35,136 bases of DNA from Steroidobacteraceae bacterium (GTDB lineage Bacteria; Pseudomonadota; Gammaproteobacteria; Steroidobacterales; Steroidobacteraceae), in the NCBI GenBank assembly GCA_025451375.1, contig JANWKL010000090.1:1-35136 (forward strand), written 5' to 3'. Shown here piece after piece: positions 8,601-16,808 of this stretch; within the stretch, counting starts at the first letter, position 1, and each line of letters starts with the position of its first letter. A program made the position numbers and the translations under genes. Below the pieces are notes generated by a model. That model worked only from the letters and a program-made list of their open reading frames with translations, did not search any database and was not told the DNA's origin.

Positions 8601-9359
8601 TCAGGAGCGAGGATGGCAACGCGACTTGGCGAATCCCGGCTTCTGTGGCACCTGGCTGTCCAGCACGACACGCCGCTTGATCAGTTCCAGCGCCGCGCGC
8701 GGCTCGTCGACAAACTCGAATAGCTTCAGGTCCTCAGCGGCTATGGTGCCGTGGCGCACCAGCGCCTCGAAGTTGATGACTTCCTTCCAGTACGCGGAAC
8801 CGTAGAGGAACACCGGGATCGAACGATCGATCTTGCGCGTCTGGGCGAGGGTCAGAATCTCGAACAGCTCATCGAAGGTGCCAAAGCCTCCGGGAAAGGC
8901 GATGAGCGCGCGCGCCAGGTGCGCGAACCACAGCTTGCGCATGAAAAAGTAGTGGAACTCGAAGGACAGTCCCGGAGTGATGTAAGGGTTGGGACGCTGT
9001 TCGTGGGGCAGACCTATATTGAGCCCGACGGTGCGGCCGCCGGCGAGTGCGGCGCCTTTGTTGGCGGCCTCCATGATGCCGGGGCCGCCGCCCGAGCAGA
9101 CCACCAGCCGCTCTCCGGGAAGCGTCGCACTCCATTCGGTCACCAGCCGCGCAAGCTCCACCGCGTCGTCCACATAGCGCCCGAGCGGCCCGTCGGCACG
9201 CAGGCGCGCGGACCCGAAAAACACCGCGGTGGCCGTGACGCCGCAGTCGCTGAAGGCGCGCAGTGGCGCCAGATACTCCGAGACGATGCGCACCGGGCGC
9301 CCCTCATCGGAGTCGATGAACTTCGGATCGTGATAGGCCAGTGGGGGTGTGTCGCTCAT
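8601..9359 (-). CDS. LOG family protein (nucleotide 5'-monophosphate phosphoribohydrolase-like)
   Basis: 252 residues, TIGR00730-like LOG fold. The diagnostic motifs are both present: CSGGGPGIMEAANKGA and the catalytic PGGFGTFDE, with a Rossmann-like opening TAVFFGSARL. Such enzymes cleave the N-glycosidic bond of nucleoside monophosphates; cytokinin-activating members belong here, and older annotations as lysine decarboxylase are wrong. The natural substrate is unknown. The start ATG 9359 has no Shine-Dalgarno, but a TAGAGT box lies 6 nt upstream. It is divergent from the PIG-L deacetylase gene. Confidence 0.88.
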   Translation of the reverse strand: MSDTPPLAYHDPKFIDSDEGRPVRIVSEYLAPLRAFSDCGVTATAVFFGSARLRADGPLGRYVDDAVELARLVTEWSATLPGERLVVCSGGGPGIMEAANKGAALAGGRTVGLNIGLPHEQRPNPYITPGLSFEFHYFFMRKLWFAHLARALIAFPGGFGTFDELFEILTLAQTRKIDRSIPVFLYGSAYWKEVINFEALVRHGTIAAEDLKLFEFVDEPRAALELIKRRVVLDSQVPQKPGFAKSRCHPRS

Positions 9360-9365
9360 TCGCGC

Positions 9366-9371
9366 ACTCTA
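9366..9371 (-). promoter_or_regulatory. -10-like box (TAGAGT) 6 nt before LOG start
   Basis: On the minus strand TAGAGT ends 6 nt before ATG 9359. This is the -10 to start distance expected for a leaderless mRNA. No convincing -35 is seen. Confidence 0.35.
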
Positions 9372-9393
9372 ACGAATTCCCCTGCCCGCATGC

Positions 9394-9399
9394 GACACT
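9394..9399 (+). promoter_or_regulatory. Extended -10 box (TGcGACACT) before the PIG-L gene
   Basis: GACACT preceded by TGc, with 7 nt to GTG 9407. The arrangement nearly matches the TGcGACAAT box of the nitroreductase gene. It supports GTG 9407 as a leaderless start rather than ATG 9422. Confidence 0.38.
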
Positions 9400-9406
9400 G
9401 CATTTT

Positions 9407-10342
9407 GTGCACGCCCGAAAGATGACCGCGCGGCGAGCGGCGCTGGCGACCGCCCCGCTGGCACTCCTCGCCGCCCTCGCCACGGGTAACGTGACGGCTG
9501 CCGCCGGGCCTGTGATGACCGGCGGCATGCAGGACCTGCCGCCGCTTGGCGCCACTACGTCACTCCTGGTCGTGGCGCCGCATCCGGACGATGAGACCCT
9601 GTGCTGCGCCGGCATCATCCAGCGGGTGGTGCGCGCCGGCGGGCGGGTGAGCATCGTGTGGATCACCAGCGGCGATGCCTCCGAGCTCGACATGCTGCTC
9701 ATCGAACACCGTCTGTTCGCGCCCGCGAAGGCGCGCGAGCTTGGCGCGCGGCGCATGCGCGAGGCCCGGGCGGCGGCAACACTCCTCGGCGTGCCCACGG
9801 CGCGCCAGCTGTTCATGGGCTTCCCTGACCGCGGCGTCTTGCGGATCCTCAATCTCGATCGGACCAGCCGGTACACCTCCGGATTCACCGACGCTGCGGC
9901 GGTGCCCTATTCCGACGCCGTGTTTCCGGGTCATCCCTACACGCGCGATGGTCTTGAGCAGGACTTTGAACAGGTGCTGGCGCGCGTGGCGCCCACACTC
10001 ATCCTCGCGCCGACGCCGCGCGATGCGCACCCGGACCATCGGGCGGCGGGGCTGCTGGCGACCGCGGCCCTGGCGCGCAGCGCCGGGAGCGGCGCGCAGC
10101 TGCGCTACTGGATCGTGCACGGCGGTGAAGGATGGCCGAGTCCGCGCGGGCTCGAACCCGGTCTGCCGTTAACTGCGGCGCCGCGCATCCGCGGCGTGAC
10201 GCCCGCGGTTTTCACGCTCACCACCGCGGAGGAGGATGGCAAGCTTGCGGCGCTGCGCGCCTACGACACGCAGCTGCGTGGACTTAAGCCGTTTCTGCTC
10301 GCCTTCGTCCGCAGCACCGAGTTGTTCGCTGCGGAACCCTGA
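9407..10342 (+). CDS. Exported PIG-L/LmbE family deacetylase
   Basis: 311 residues with an N-terminal signal peptide (MTARRAALATAPLALLAALA, then ending near TAAAG). The zinc-binding LmbE motif APHPDDETLCCAG is followed later by the third ligand in DAHPDHRAAG. The family removes acetyl groups from N-acetylglucosaminyl or related substrates, here outside the cytoplasm; the true substrate is unknown. GTG 9407 is used because a -10-like box lies 7 nt before it. ATG 9422, five codons later, is equally in frame and leaves the signal peptide intact. It is convergent with the PLD-family gene, 17 nt apart. Confidence 0.85.
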   Translation: MHARKMTARRAALATAPLALLAALATGNVTAAAGPVMTGGMQDLPPLGATTSLLVVAPHPDDETLCCAGIIQRVVRAGGRVSIVWITSGDASELDMLLIEHRLFAPAKARELGARRMREARAAATLLGVPTARQLFMGFPDRGVLRILNLDRTSRYTSGFTDAAAVPYSDAVFPGHPYTRDGLEQDFEQVLARVAPTLILAPTPRDAHPDHRAAGLLATAALARSAGSGAQLRYWIVHGGEGWPSPRGLEPGLPLTAAPRIRGVTPAVFTLTTAEEDGKLAALRAYDTQLRGLKPFLLAFVRSTELFAAEP

Positions 10343-10359
10343 TCCATGGGCCGGCGGGG

Positions 10360-11496
10360 CTAAGGCTCCCGCCAGCGGTCGAGCCAGCGATCCAACGCGC
10401 CAGCGATGCTCTCGCGCAAACGATCGAGCCGCGCGCGCTCCCGCCAGTAGCGACGACTCAACTCAATCGAGACGGCAAAGTCCCCGGTAAACAACTCCGC
10501 CGCCGCGTCGCTCGCGCGCCGGTCGTCGATTTCCTGGTTGGCTTCCAGATTCCAGCGGAACGACCAGCGGTCAAGATTGCTGGAACCGATCGACACCCAC
10601 TCATCGCAGAGGATCATTTTCGCGTGCAGCATGCGCGGCTGGTACTCGAAAATCCGCACGCCGTTGCGCAGCAGCTTGCCGTAGAAGCGGCGCGCCGCCT
10701 GGCGCACCCACGGGTGATCGGTGCGCGGACCGGGGACCAGCAGGCGGACATCGACACCGCGGCGTGCCGAGCGCCGTAACGCCTTGCGAAAGCGACGCGA
10801 TGGCACGAAGTAGGCGCTCATCACCCAGGCACGCGCCGTTGCGACCTCCAGGCGCCGCACGACGTCGTTGGCAAGCAGTGAGCGGGGTCGCGCCTCGCTC
10901 AACGCGACCCGGCCGGCGGCCCCGTCAGGAAGCGGCACCGCCGTGGGCGGCTCGAGCGCGAGTTCATCCCCGCAGCGGCGCCAGGTTGAAGCAAAGGCCC
11001 GCTGCCAGTCCGCGACCACCGGGCCGGCAATTTGCACCATGATCTCGCGCCACGGCGGCTCACCAGCGATGCCGGCCGCGAACTCATCCGTAAGGCCCGC
11101 CCCGCCGACGAAGGCAAGACTCCCGTCGATGAGCAGCAGCTTGCGATGATCACGCCGCAGGTTCAGCAGTCGATTGCGCAAATCCAGTGGATTGAAGAAT
11201 CGCAGCTCGACGCCGGCGGCGCGCAGGCGGCCGCGATCCGCGCGCTTCAGTCCCAGCGCGCCGAAACCATCAAACACTGCGCACACCCGCACACCGCGCG
11301 ACCGGGCCAGCACCAGGGACTCGATGAAGCGCGTCGTGATCGTGCTGGAAGTAACGAGATAGAACTCCAGCAGCACATAGGCGCGCGCGCCGTAAATCGC
11401 CTCCAGCATGCGCGCAAAGAACAGCGCGCCGTCATCCAGGAACTGGAATTCGTTACCTGGTCGCCATGGCCACGCGCTGGCGGTGAGGTGCTGCAC
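10360..11496 (-). CDS. Cardiolipin synthase-like phospholipase D family protein
   Basis: 378 residues, two HKD motifs: HRKLLLID in the first half and HAKMILCDEWVSIGSSN in the second. FQFLDDGALFFARMLEAI near the N-terminus is typical of ClsB-type cardiolipin synthases that lack N-terminal membrane spans. The enzyme should transfer phosphatidyl groups at the inner membrane. It starts at GTG 11496, with AAGG 9 nt upstream. The tail after the second HKD (SRRYWRERARLDRLRESIAG) is basic and amphipathic. A nuclease role is possible within the superfamily but less likely given this architecture. Confidence 0.87.
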   Translation of the reverse strand: MQHLTASAWPWRPGNEFQFLDDGALFFARMLEAIYGARAYVLLEFYLVTSSTITTRFIESLVLARSRGVRVCAVFDGFGALGLKRADRGRLRAAGVELRFFNPLDLRNRLLNLRRDHRKLLLIDGSLAFVGGAGLTDEFAAGIAGEPPWREIMVQIAGPVVADWQRAFASTWRRCGDELALEPPTAVPLPDGAAGRVALSEARPRSLLANDVVRRLEVATARAWVMSAYFVPSRRFRKALRRSARRGVDVRLLVPGPRTDHPWVRQAARRFYGKLLRNGVRIFEYQPRMLHAKMILCDEWVSIGSSNLDRWSFRWNLEANQEIDDRRASDAAAELFTGDFAVSIELSRRYWRERARLDRLRESIAGALDRWLDRWREP

Positions 11497-11530
11497 GCGA
11501 GTGAGCCTTGCGTAAAGTCAGGAAGCAAGT

Positions 11531-11559
11531 CTGACACGCCGCAATCAAATCCGTAAGAT
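11531..11559 (+). promoter_or_regulatory. Sigma70-type promoter of the DUF4337 gene
   Basis: CTGACA (11531-11536) and TAAGAT (11554-11559) with exactly 17 nt between them. Transcription would begin near 11566, giving a leader of about 29 nt that contains GGGGAGAGGG before ATG 11595. Confidence 0.6.
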
Positions 11560-11594
11560 CATGCGACACCGCCACGGTATGCGGGGAGAGGGCC

Positions 11595-12122
11595 ATGGCC
11601 GAGATCGAAATACACGCAGGACCTGGGCATGAGATCGACGAGTTCGGACGCGGCGTGGGGGTCACGGTCGGAGTGCTCGGCGTGTTGCTGGCCGTGGTGA
11701 CGATCAGCGCGCACCGCGCACACACCGCCGCGGTCATCTCGCGCACCGAGGCTAACGACCAGTGGGCTTTCTACGCGGCGAAGAAAGAGCGCGAACACCT
11801 GGTGGATGTCGGTGCGCAGCTTGCCGCGGCGCTGAGCAACGACCCGCCGCGCGTGCAGCCCCTGATCGAGAAATTCCGCGCCGACCAGCAACGGTACTTG
11901 CGCGAGGCGCAGGAGATCCAGAACGAAGCCCGCGCCAGGGAGTCGGAAACCCAGCGCCAGGAGCACCGCGGACTACGGCTCGACATGAGCGAGGGATTCC
12001 TCGAGCTGGGCCTGGTGTTGTCATCGTTGTATTTTCTCGCCAAGCGCCGCTTCTTTCCGGCCTTCGGCGTGTGCGCCGGCGCGTTCGGCATCGCGCTTGC
12101 GGCCTGGGGGTTTTTCACCTGA
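11595..12122 (+). CDS. DUF4337 family membrane protein
   Basis: 175 residues. A transmembrane segment lies at about 22-38 (VGVTVGVLGVLLAVVTIS). A long charged, probably helical region follows (about 50-125, rich in Glu, Arg and Gln). Two further hydrophobic segments lie near the C-terminus (FLELGLVLSSLYFLA and the closing FGVCAGAFGIALAAWGFF). This layout and the HRAHTAAVISRTEANDQWAFYAAKK block match DUF4337; no function is known. It has a strong Shine-Dalgarno (GGGGAGAGGG) just before ATG. The last 8 bp overlap the end of the DUF4184 gene on the other strand. Confidence 0.8.
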   Translation: MAEIEIHAGPGHEIDEFGRGVGVTVGVLGVLLAVVTISAHRAHTAAVISRTEANDQWAFYAAKKEREHLVDVGAQLAAALSNDPPRVQPLIEKFRADQQRYLREAQEIQNEARARESETQRQEHRGLRLDMSEGFLELGLVLSSLYFLAKRRFFPAFGVCAGAFGIALAAWGFFT

Positions 12123-12885
12123 CGGTCGTGTCGCCGCCGTGCTCCAGTGTCAGCACCGCGCCCGCCACCATGTACATCGCAGCGAACCAGGCGAGGCCGT
12201 GAGTGAAGAAGGTTTCAAGTGCCCCGTAAACCGACAGAGCGTGCTCCAGCGAGCCGGTCGCCTGCACCGCGCCGATGAGTGTCGCCGCGGCGGCGCACAG
12301 GAGCAGGACCGGCCCTGCGCGGGGACGCCCGCTGCGCGCCTGCAGCGGCAAGGGATCCGGAACCGGCAGGCGCCAGTACCACACCGTGAGTACCGCCAGC
12401 CCCGCCACGGAACTCAAGTACTGGAGCACGCGGTTAACCGTGATCTCGTATGCGCCAACGGCGAAGGTCGCGTGCAATGGCGCGTAGTGTCGCACCATCC
12501 AGCCGTTGCCATGCGTGAAGGAATCCCAAAGCAGATGGGACCAGGCGCCGATGAGGATCGAGAACGGCGCGAGCAGCCACTCCACCGGGCGCCTGCCGAA
12601 CGGGCCGATCGCCGTCATGAACAGCCAGCGCGCCCGCGGACTCATGAGCGCCGTCAGGGGCGCGCGCAACAGGTAGCAGCCGCCGATGATGGCGAGGCAC
12701 AGCGGCACACACACCCGCCAGGAGGCGGCAAGGTTGTGGGTATCTGGAAACCAGGTACGCACGCTCCACGGCAGGTAGTGCGAGAAATCCGGTGCCATGG
12801 CACCCAACACCAGCGGCACGGTTCGTAACGGCTTCAGACGCCGGATTGGCAGGATCGCGGCCGGATGGGACAGCGTGAACGGCAC
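12115..12885 (-). CDS. DUF4184 family membrane protein
   Basis: 256 residues. The start PFTLSHPAAILPI and the segment LVLGAMAPDFSHYL are the DUF4184 signature. Several hydrophobic segments suggest an integral inner-membrane protein of about five or six spans, with conserved HLLWDSFTHGNGW inside. His and Asp residues in MAPDFSH and WDSFTH resemble metal-dependent YdjM-type membrane hydrolases, which is inference. It starts with GTG 12885, 10 nt after the glucoamylase stop, so it is the third gene of the ROK kinase-GH15 operon. A link to glucan metabolism is suggested only by position. Confidence 0.78.
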   Translation of the reverse strand: MPFTLSHPAAILPIRRLKPLRTVPLVLGAMAPDFSHYLPWSVRTWFPDTHNLAASWRVCVPLCLAIIGGCYLLRAPLTALMSPRARWLFMTAIGPFGRRPVEWLLAPFSILIGAWSHLLWDSFTHGNGWMVRHYAPLHATFAVGAYEITVNRVLQYLSSVAGLAVLTVWYWRLPVPDPLPLQARSGRPRAGPVLLLCAAAATLIGAVQATGSLEHALSVYGALETFFTHGLAWFAAMYMVAGAVLTLEHGGDTTVR

Positions 12886-12895
12886 GCGGCTCTCG

Positions 12896-15247
12896 TCAAC
12901 CCGCCGCGCGTGTCACGCGGATGCTGTAGTCCTTGCCCGCCCAGGCACTGCCGCGCCGGAACGTCAGATCGATGCGCCGCCCGGCATGCAGGCTCGCAGT
13001 GTCGAGCGTGACGACGTGCAACCCGAGTGAGTTCGCGGCGGTGTCCTGGTCGCGCACGTCCTGCCAGCCATCAACTCCCCAGTGCACCGAGCCTGGTGCG
13101 CGCAAGGCCACCGTGAGCGCGCATCCTTGCGGCAGTTCGCCCACCGGGGCGTGCTCGCACCACATCACCCGCTTGAGCGCCGGCCGTTCGCCTCGGTAGC
13201 GCTCCCACACCGCCGTCGGTCGGTCGAACGGGCGCTTCAGCCCGCGGGAAACAACCAGTTTCAGATACTCCGCGTGCGCCCATGCCAGGGGCATCGCGGA
13301 TCCGGTCGGCTTGCCCGGCTCGAGGCCGCGCGCCGCGATGGGCGGCGCATCCCAGATCTGCTCCGGCAACATGCCGCCGGGGGAAGCCATGCGGGCCATG
13401 GCGGCAATAAGCGGCAAAGGATCGCGGCCGGCGGCGATTTCGTAGTGGCCACGCTCACCCGTCAACAGCGGCCAGGGGCGCCCCCGACCGGTGCCGTCGT
13501 AGGCGCTGCCGTCATCATGCTCACCGTAACCGTCGTCGTTGTAGCGATGCCAGCACGGTCCCGCGGGCGTGTCGACCTTCAGGAGGGCATCCGCCACACG
13601 CACGGTGGCGACGATCAGCGGATCATCCGCGCGGCGCAGCCCGCAGCGCACGAGCTGCAGAAAATCCACTCCCACCTGCTCGGCGGCGCCCAGATTCGGA
13701 TCGTGGGCGAGGTTCTTGATCGCCAGCACACCGCACTTCGCGGCACGGTCGGTGATGGCCTGCGGCGGCGCGACGCGTACGTAGTAGCCCGGCACACCCA
13801 CGCGGCGAGCCAGCGCAGTGTCCGTGACACAAGTCCAGTCTTCGAGGCGCGCGTTCCAGTAGTCCGCGAACGCGAGTGCCAGCTCACGGCCGTCGGCGGG
13901 CAGGTAGCGGGCACCCGCGACCAGCGCCGCGATACACACCGCGAGGGTGAAGGTGTTGAGCCCCGCGTCCTCCTCCCAGCGGTCCTGATCGCTCACCGGT
14001 CCGGTGCGCACGAGAAACGCCAGCGCCCGCCGCACCATGTCCGTGACCTCGGTGCCATCCAGAGCATTGCGCTCTTCGAGCGCGGCGGCGAGCAACACCG
14101 GGAAGGCGGCTTCATCCAGCTGAATGCCAGACCAGTAACCGGCGCCGCCCAGCCATTGATTCTGGTGCCAGTGACCATCCGCGTTCTGCGTCGACAGAAG
14201 ATAACGCAGCGTGTTGCATGCCTCGCGCGTCGCGCCAACGGCGAGCAGCGCGCCGGCGCATTCAACCAGGTCCCGTGGCCATACCAGGTGATAACCCTCG
14301 CGCTCTTCGTGCGTGTTGCCCCAAGGAACGCTCAAGGAGGCGACCATGGCGCCCGGGTAGATCTTGTCGCGGTGCGCGCGCAGCACCATGGCGGAAATGC
14401 GCAACTGCTCGGCACATGCATCCGGCAAGTCCGCCGGCAGGTTGGTTTCGGGCTCGAGGTTGGCGTGCCAGTGGGTCCAGGCGGTCAGCTGCCGCTCCCA
14501 TGAGCTCTCGAACGGCTCACACAACGCGGTCAGGGCCAGCGTCGCCGCTGATTCGGCACTGCTGCCAAAGCCGAGTGCCATGACAGCCTGGCGGGGCAGT
14601 TCGCCAACGAGCGCCACGTTGCCGGGCCCGGCCTCGTCGTATTCCCAGGTCAGGGCGCCGTGTTGTGCGAAATCCTGCCAGGCATCGCTGTGGCCGCAAA
14701 CTCCGGCGCTCGCGCGGCCCCAGGCATCCAGCTGTTCGCCGGTCACGGCGGCGAGCGCGAGCCCGTAGGGGCCAGCTTCAGCCCACAGGAGCTTGCGATT
14801 GCGATGCTGCACGACCTGGGCGCGATTGTTAAGCCCGGAGCCGCCCAGGTGTGGCGCGAGCAAGGCATACGGGCGCAAGCCCGGCTCGCCGGTCAGGCTC
14901 ACTTCGATCAGGAGCACGTCGCGGTCCTCGCACGGTGTCACCCGCAGCGCGAGCTCAAAGCGCTCGTGCCGGTGCACGATGTGCACCGCCGGCGCTCCGG
15001 GCGCGCCGAGTTTCACCACGTGCTTCCACAGGCGCTTCACTTCCACCCAGAAGCCCGCGCCGTCCGCGACGATGAAGCCCAAGTCGCGGATCTGCGGCAG
15101 GTCGACGCGCGGGTAATACACCTCGTTGAGAATGCCGCCGCCGATGGTGAACCACAGCCGCGAGGAACCGAGCGAGCAGCCCACCATTTCCTTGGCGCTG
15201 CTGCTCCAGGTCGGACTGAGCCCGGGGGCCCCCGGCGCCGCGCCCAC
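12896..15247 (-). CDS. GH15 glucoamylase (glucan 1,4-alpha-glucosidase)
   Basis: 783 residues. It releases glucose from alpha-1,4-glucans or dextrins. The N-terminal beta-sandwich (about 1-260) begins APGAPGLSPTWSSSAKEMVG, typical of bacterial GH15. The catalytic (alpha/alpha)6 domain follows, with YHLVWPRDLVE (about 319-329), the general acid in DRWEEDAGLNTFT (about 420-432) and PEQIWD (about 627-632). GTG 15247 is chosen because the family starts here and it lies 5 nt after the kinase stop. The frame is open to 15478, but that stretch lies over the kinase gene. No signal peptide is visible, so it probably acts on intracellular glycogen or maltodextrin. Glucose made here could go straight to the neighbouring kinase. 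Confidence 0.92.
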   Translation of the reverse strand: MGAAPGAPGLSPTWSSSAKEMVGCSLGSSRLWFTIGGGILNEVYYPRVDLPQIRDLGFIVADGAGFWVEVKRLWKHVVKLGAPGAPAVHIVHRHERFELALRVTPCEDRDVLLIEVSLTGEPGLRPYALLAPHLGGSGLNNRAQVVQHRNRKLLWAEAGPYGLALAAVTGEQLDAWGRASAGVCGHSDAWQDFAQHGALTWEYDEAGPGNVALVGELPRQAVMALGFGSSAESAATLALTALCEPFESSWERQLTAWTHWHANLEPETNLPADLPDACAEQLRISAMVLRAHRDKIYPGAMVASLSVPWGNTHEEREGYHLVWPRDLVECAGALLAVGATREACNTLRYLLSTQNADGHWHQNQWLGGAGYWSGIQLDEAAFPVLLAAALEERNALDGTEVTDMVRRALAFLVRTGPVSDQDRWEEDAGLNTFTLAVCIAALVAGARYLPADGRELALAFADYWNARLEDWTCVTDTALARRVGVPGYYVRVAPPQAITDRAAKCGVLAIKNLAHDPNLGAAEQVGVDFLQLVRCGLRRADDPLIVATVRVADALLKVDTPAGPCWHRYNDDGYGEHDDGSAYDGTGRGRPWPLLTGERGHYEIAAGRDPLPLIAAMARMASPGGMLPEQIWDAPPIAARGLEPGKPTGSAMPLAWAHAEYLKLVVSRGLKRPFDRPTAVWERYRGERPALKRVMWCEHAPVGELPQGCALTVALRAPGSVHWGVDGWQDVRDQDTAANSLGLHVVTLDTASLHAGRRIDLTFRRGSAWAGKDYSIRVTRAAG

Positions 15248-15252
15248 AGTTT

Positions 15253-15966
15253 TCAGCCGCTGCGCCGGCGGCGCGTACGCTGCGCGCTCGGCCCGAGACC
15301 GGAGAAGCCGCCGCGCCACAGACGCAGTCCACCCGTTATGGCGTACTTGTTGTCGCCCAGGCGGGTTTGCGGCGGCAGGCGTTTCATGCGTACCGCGTTG
15401 CCGCCACCGAGCACGACGTAGTCGGCTTCGAAAGCCGCCTGCAGGTGCGCGATGACGTCGATCACGGACTTGCGCCATTTCTTGTTGCCGCGGCGTTCGC
15501 GGCCGCGCTCACCCACGTAATCCTCGTACGAGCGCCCGTGCCTGTAGGGCAGATGGCCAAGCTCCGTGGCCTCTACCTCGCCGTCGACAATGAGTGCGAC
15601 GCCGAGGCCGGTGCCGAGCCCGAGAAACAGCATGCGTCCGCCTGAGTAACTGCCGATGGCCTGCATGGCGGCGTCGTTCACGATCCGCACCGGCTTGCCG
15701 AGGGCCTTGGCGAAATCAAAGCCCACCCAGCGGCCACCAAGGTTATGGGGCTCGGCGGCGATCCGGCCCCGCAGCACCGGCCCCGGATAGCCCATCGAGA
15801 CCGCATCGTAGGGGGTGCCCCGGGTGAGCTTGCGGATGGCGCGCACCAGGTAAGCCGGCCCCATCCTGGGTCCGGAGGGGAATTTCCAGGCCTTGCCGCG
15901 GGCATCGATCCGCAACTTGACGTGCGTGCCGCCGACGTCGATCACGAGGATGCGCTGTGGAGTCAT
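15253..15966 (-). CDS. ppgK: ROK family glucokinase, probably polyphosphate-dependent
   Basis: 237 residues. The phosphate-binding motif ILVIDVGGTHVKLR opens the protein. SMGYPGPV, IVNDAAMQAIG (catalytic Asp), MLFLGLGTGLGVALI, ELGHLPY and YVVLGGGNA follow in the order of the PPGK subfamily of ROK kinases. The zinc-binding Cys cluster of repressor-type ROK proteins is absent, and so is a DNA-binding domain. The protein should phosphorylate glucose using polyphosphate and/or ATP; donor choice cannot be read from sequence. The start is ATG 15966 with GGGAGAG upstream. It leads an operon with the glucoamylase, which fits glucose as substrate. Confidence 0.82.
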   Translation of the reverse strand: MTPQRILVIDVGGTHVKLRIDARGKAWKFPSGPRMGPAYLVRAIRKLTRGTPYDAVSMGYPGPVLRGRIAAEPHNLGGRWVGFDFAKALGKPVRIVNDAAMQAIGSYSGGRMLFLGLGTGLGVALIVDGEVEATELGHLPYRHGRSYEDYVGERGRERRGNKKWRKSVIDVIAHLQAAFEADYVVLGGGNAVRMKRLPPQTRLGDNKYAITGGLRLWRGGFSGLGPSAQRTRRRRSG

Positions 15967-16066
15967 TGCCTGATTCTCTCCCGGAAACCGTGTGCTTGAC
16001 CACCGCCATCTCGTCGTGGCGTGCGAACGGTCCGCCGCAACGCGGCTGTGCGCGTGTTGTTCGTCG

Positions 16067-16072
16067 TATAAA
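16067..16072 (+). promoter_or_regulatory. -10 box (TATAAA) 8 nt before the repeat lipoprotein start
   Basis: TATAAA with 8 nt to ATG 16081, the same geometry as at 4127-4141. The mRNA would have almost no leader. No Shine-Dalgarno and no good -35 are seen. Confidence 0.45.
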
Positions 16073-16080
16073 CTGAGCAG

Positions 16081-16803
16081 ATGAATCACCGACATGTTCT
16101 TCTGGTCACGTTCGCCCTGGTCCTGTGTGGCTGCACCGGCGCGGACTTCAATGGCGGCAGCAGCTCTGCCAAGTCCTCATCAGATGGGTCGCCGCGCGCG
16201 CGCCACGCGGACGGCGACACCTCGCAGGTGATGGGCTCCGTCGACATCGGCGCGGGTGAACACGCCGGGGACGTCTCTACGGTCAATGGGGGCATTCACA
16301 TCGGCGAGAATGCCGTGGTCGGCAAGGTCGAAACCGTCAACGGCGGCATCACAGTTGAACCACATGCCACCGCCAGCGAGGTCGAAACCGTCAACGGCGG
16401 CATTAAAGTCGGGGACGGTGCCGGTATCAGCGGCACCGTGCAGACCGTCAACGGCTCGTTGTCGATTGCCGATGGCGCCGACGTGAAAGGCGAATTGACC
16501 AACGTCAACGGCTCGATCGGAGTTGCGGCCGCGCACGTCGGCGGTGATGTCAGTACCGTAAACGGCGACATCCGCATCGGCCCGAACGCGCATGTCGACG
16601 GCGGAATCCATGTGGAAAAGAACGGCAGTTGGTTCCACCTGGGCTCCGGCATCCCGAAAATCGTGATCGCGCCGGGCTCGGTCGTGAAGGGCACGCTCAG
16701 ATTCGACCGCGAGGTGCATCTGTACGTGAGTGACCACGCCACCATCGGCGCGGTGGTAGGCGCCACGATCAATAAGTTCTCGGGAGATGCGCCAACGGGC
16801 TGA
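16081..16803 (+). CDS. Repeat lipoprotein with bactofilin-like beta-helix units
   Basis: 240 residues. The signal peptide ends in the lipobox VLCGC (Cys about 18). A low-complexity Ser/Gly/Asp linker follows, then about six tandem units of 18 residues centred on TVNG(G/S/D)I, such as STVNGGIHIGENAVV and ETVNGGITVEPHATA. The units also show as DNA repeats: a 23-bp stretch at 16327-16349 recurs at 16381-16403. The spacing and Val/Ile pattern fit a right-handed beta-helix like bactofilins. The last part (IVIAPGSVVKGTLRF) keeps the same rhythm. Probably anchored in the envelope; function unknown. It is convergent with fhs across double-hairpin copy 2. Confidence 0.82.
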   Translation: MNHRHVLLVTFALVLCGCTGADFNGGSSSAKSSSDGSPRARHADGDTSQVMGSVDIGAGEHAGDVSTVNGGIHIGENAVVGKVETVNGGITVEPHATASEVETVNGGIKVGDGAGISGTVQTVNGSLSIADGADVKGELTNVNGSIGVAAAHVGGDVSTVNGDIRIGPNAHVDGGIHVEKNGSWFHLGSGIPKIVIAPGSVVKGTLRFDREVHLYVSDHATIGAVVGATINKFSGDAPTG

Positions 16804-16808
16804 GGGCA

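Noticed and set aside
13082-14503. 473-codon open frame on the plus strand
   Set aside because: Lies wholly opposite the glucoamylase gene; Arg/His/Ala-rich translation without any domain, a high-GC shadow frame.
15248-15478. N-terminal extension of the glucoamylase
   Set aside because: It overlaps the kinase gene and is Arg-rich; the GH15 N-terminus begins at GTG 15247.
16327-16403. Direct DNA repeat resembling an array
   Set aside because: The 54-bp period equals 18 codons within the repeat lipoprotein, so it is coding, not a CRISPR or non-coding repeat.
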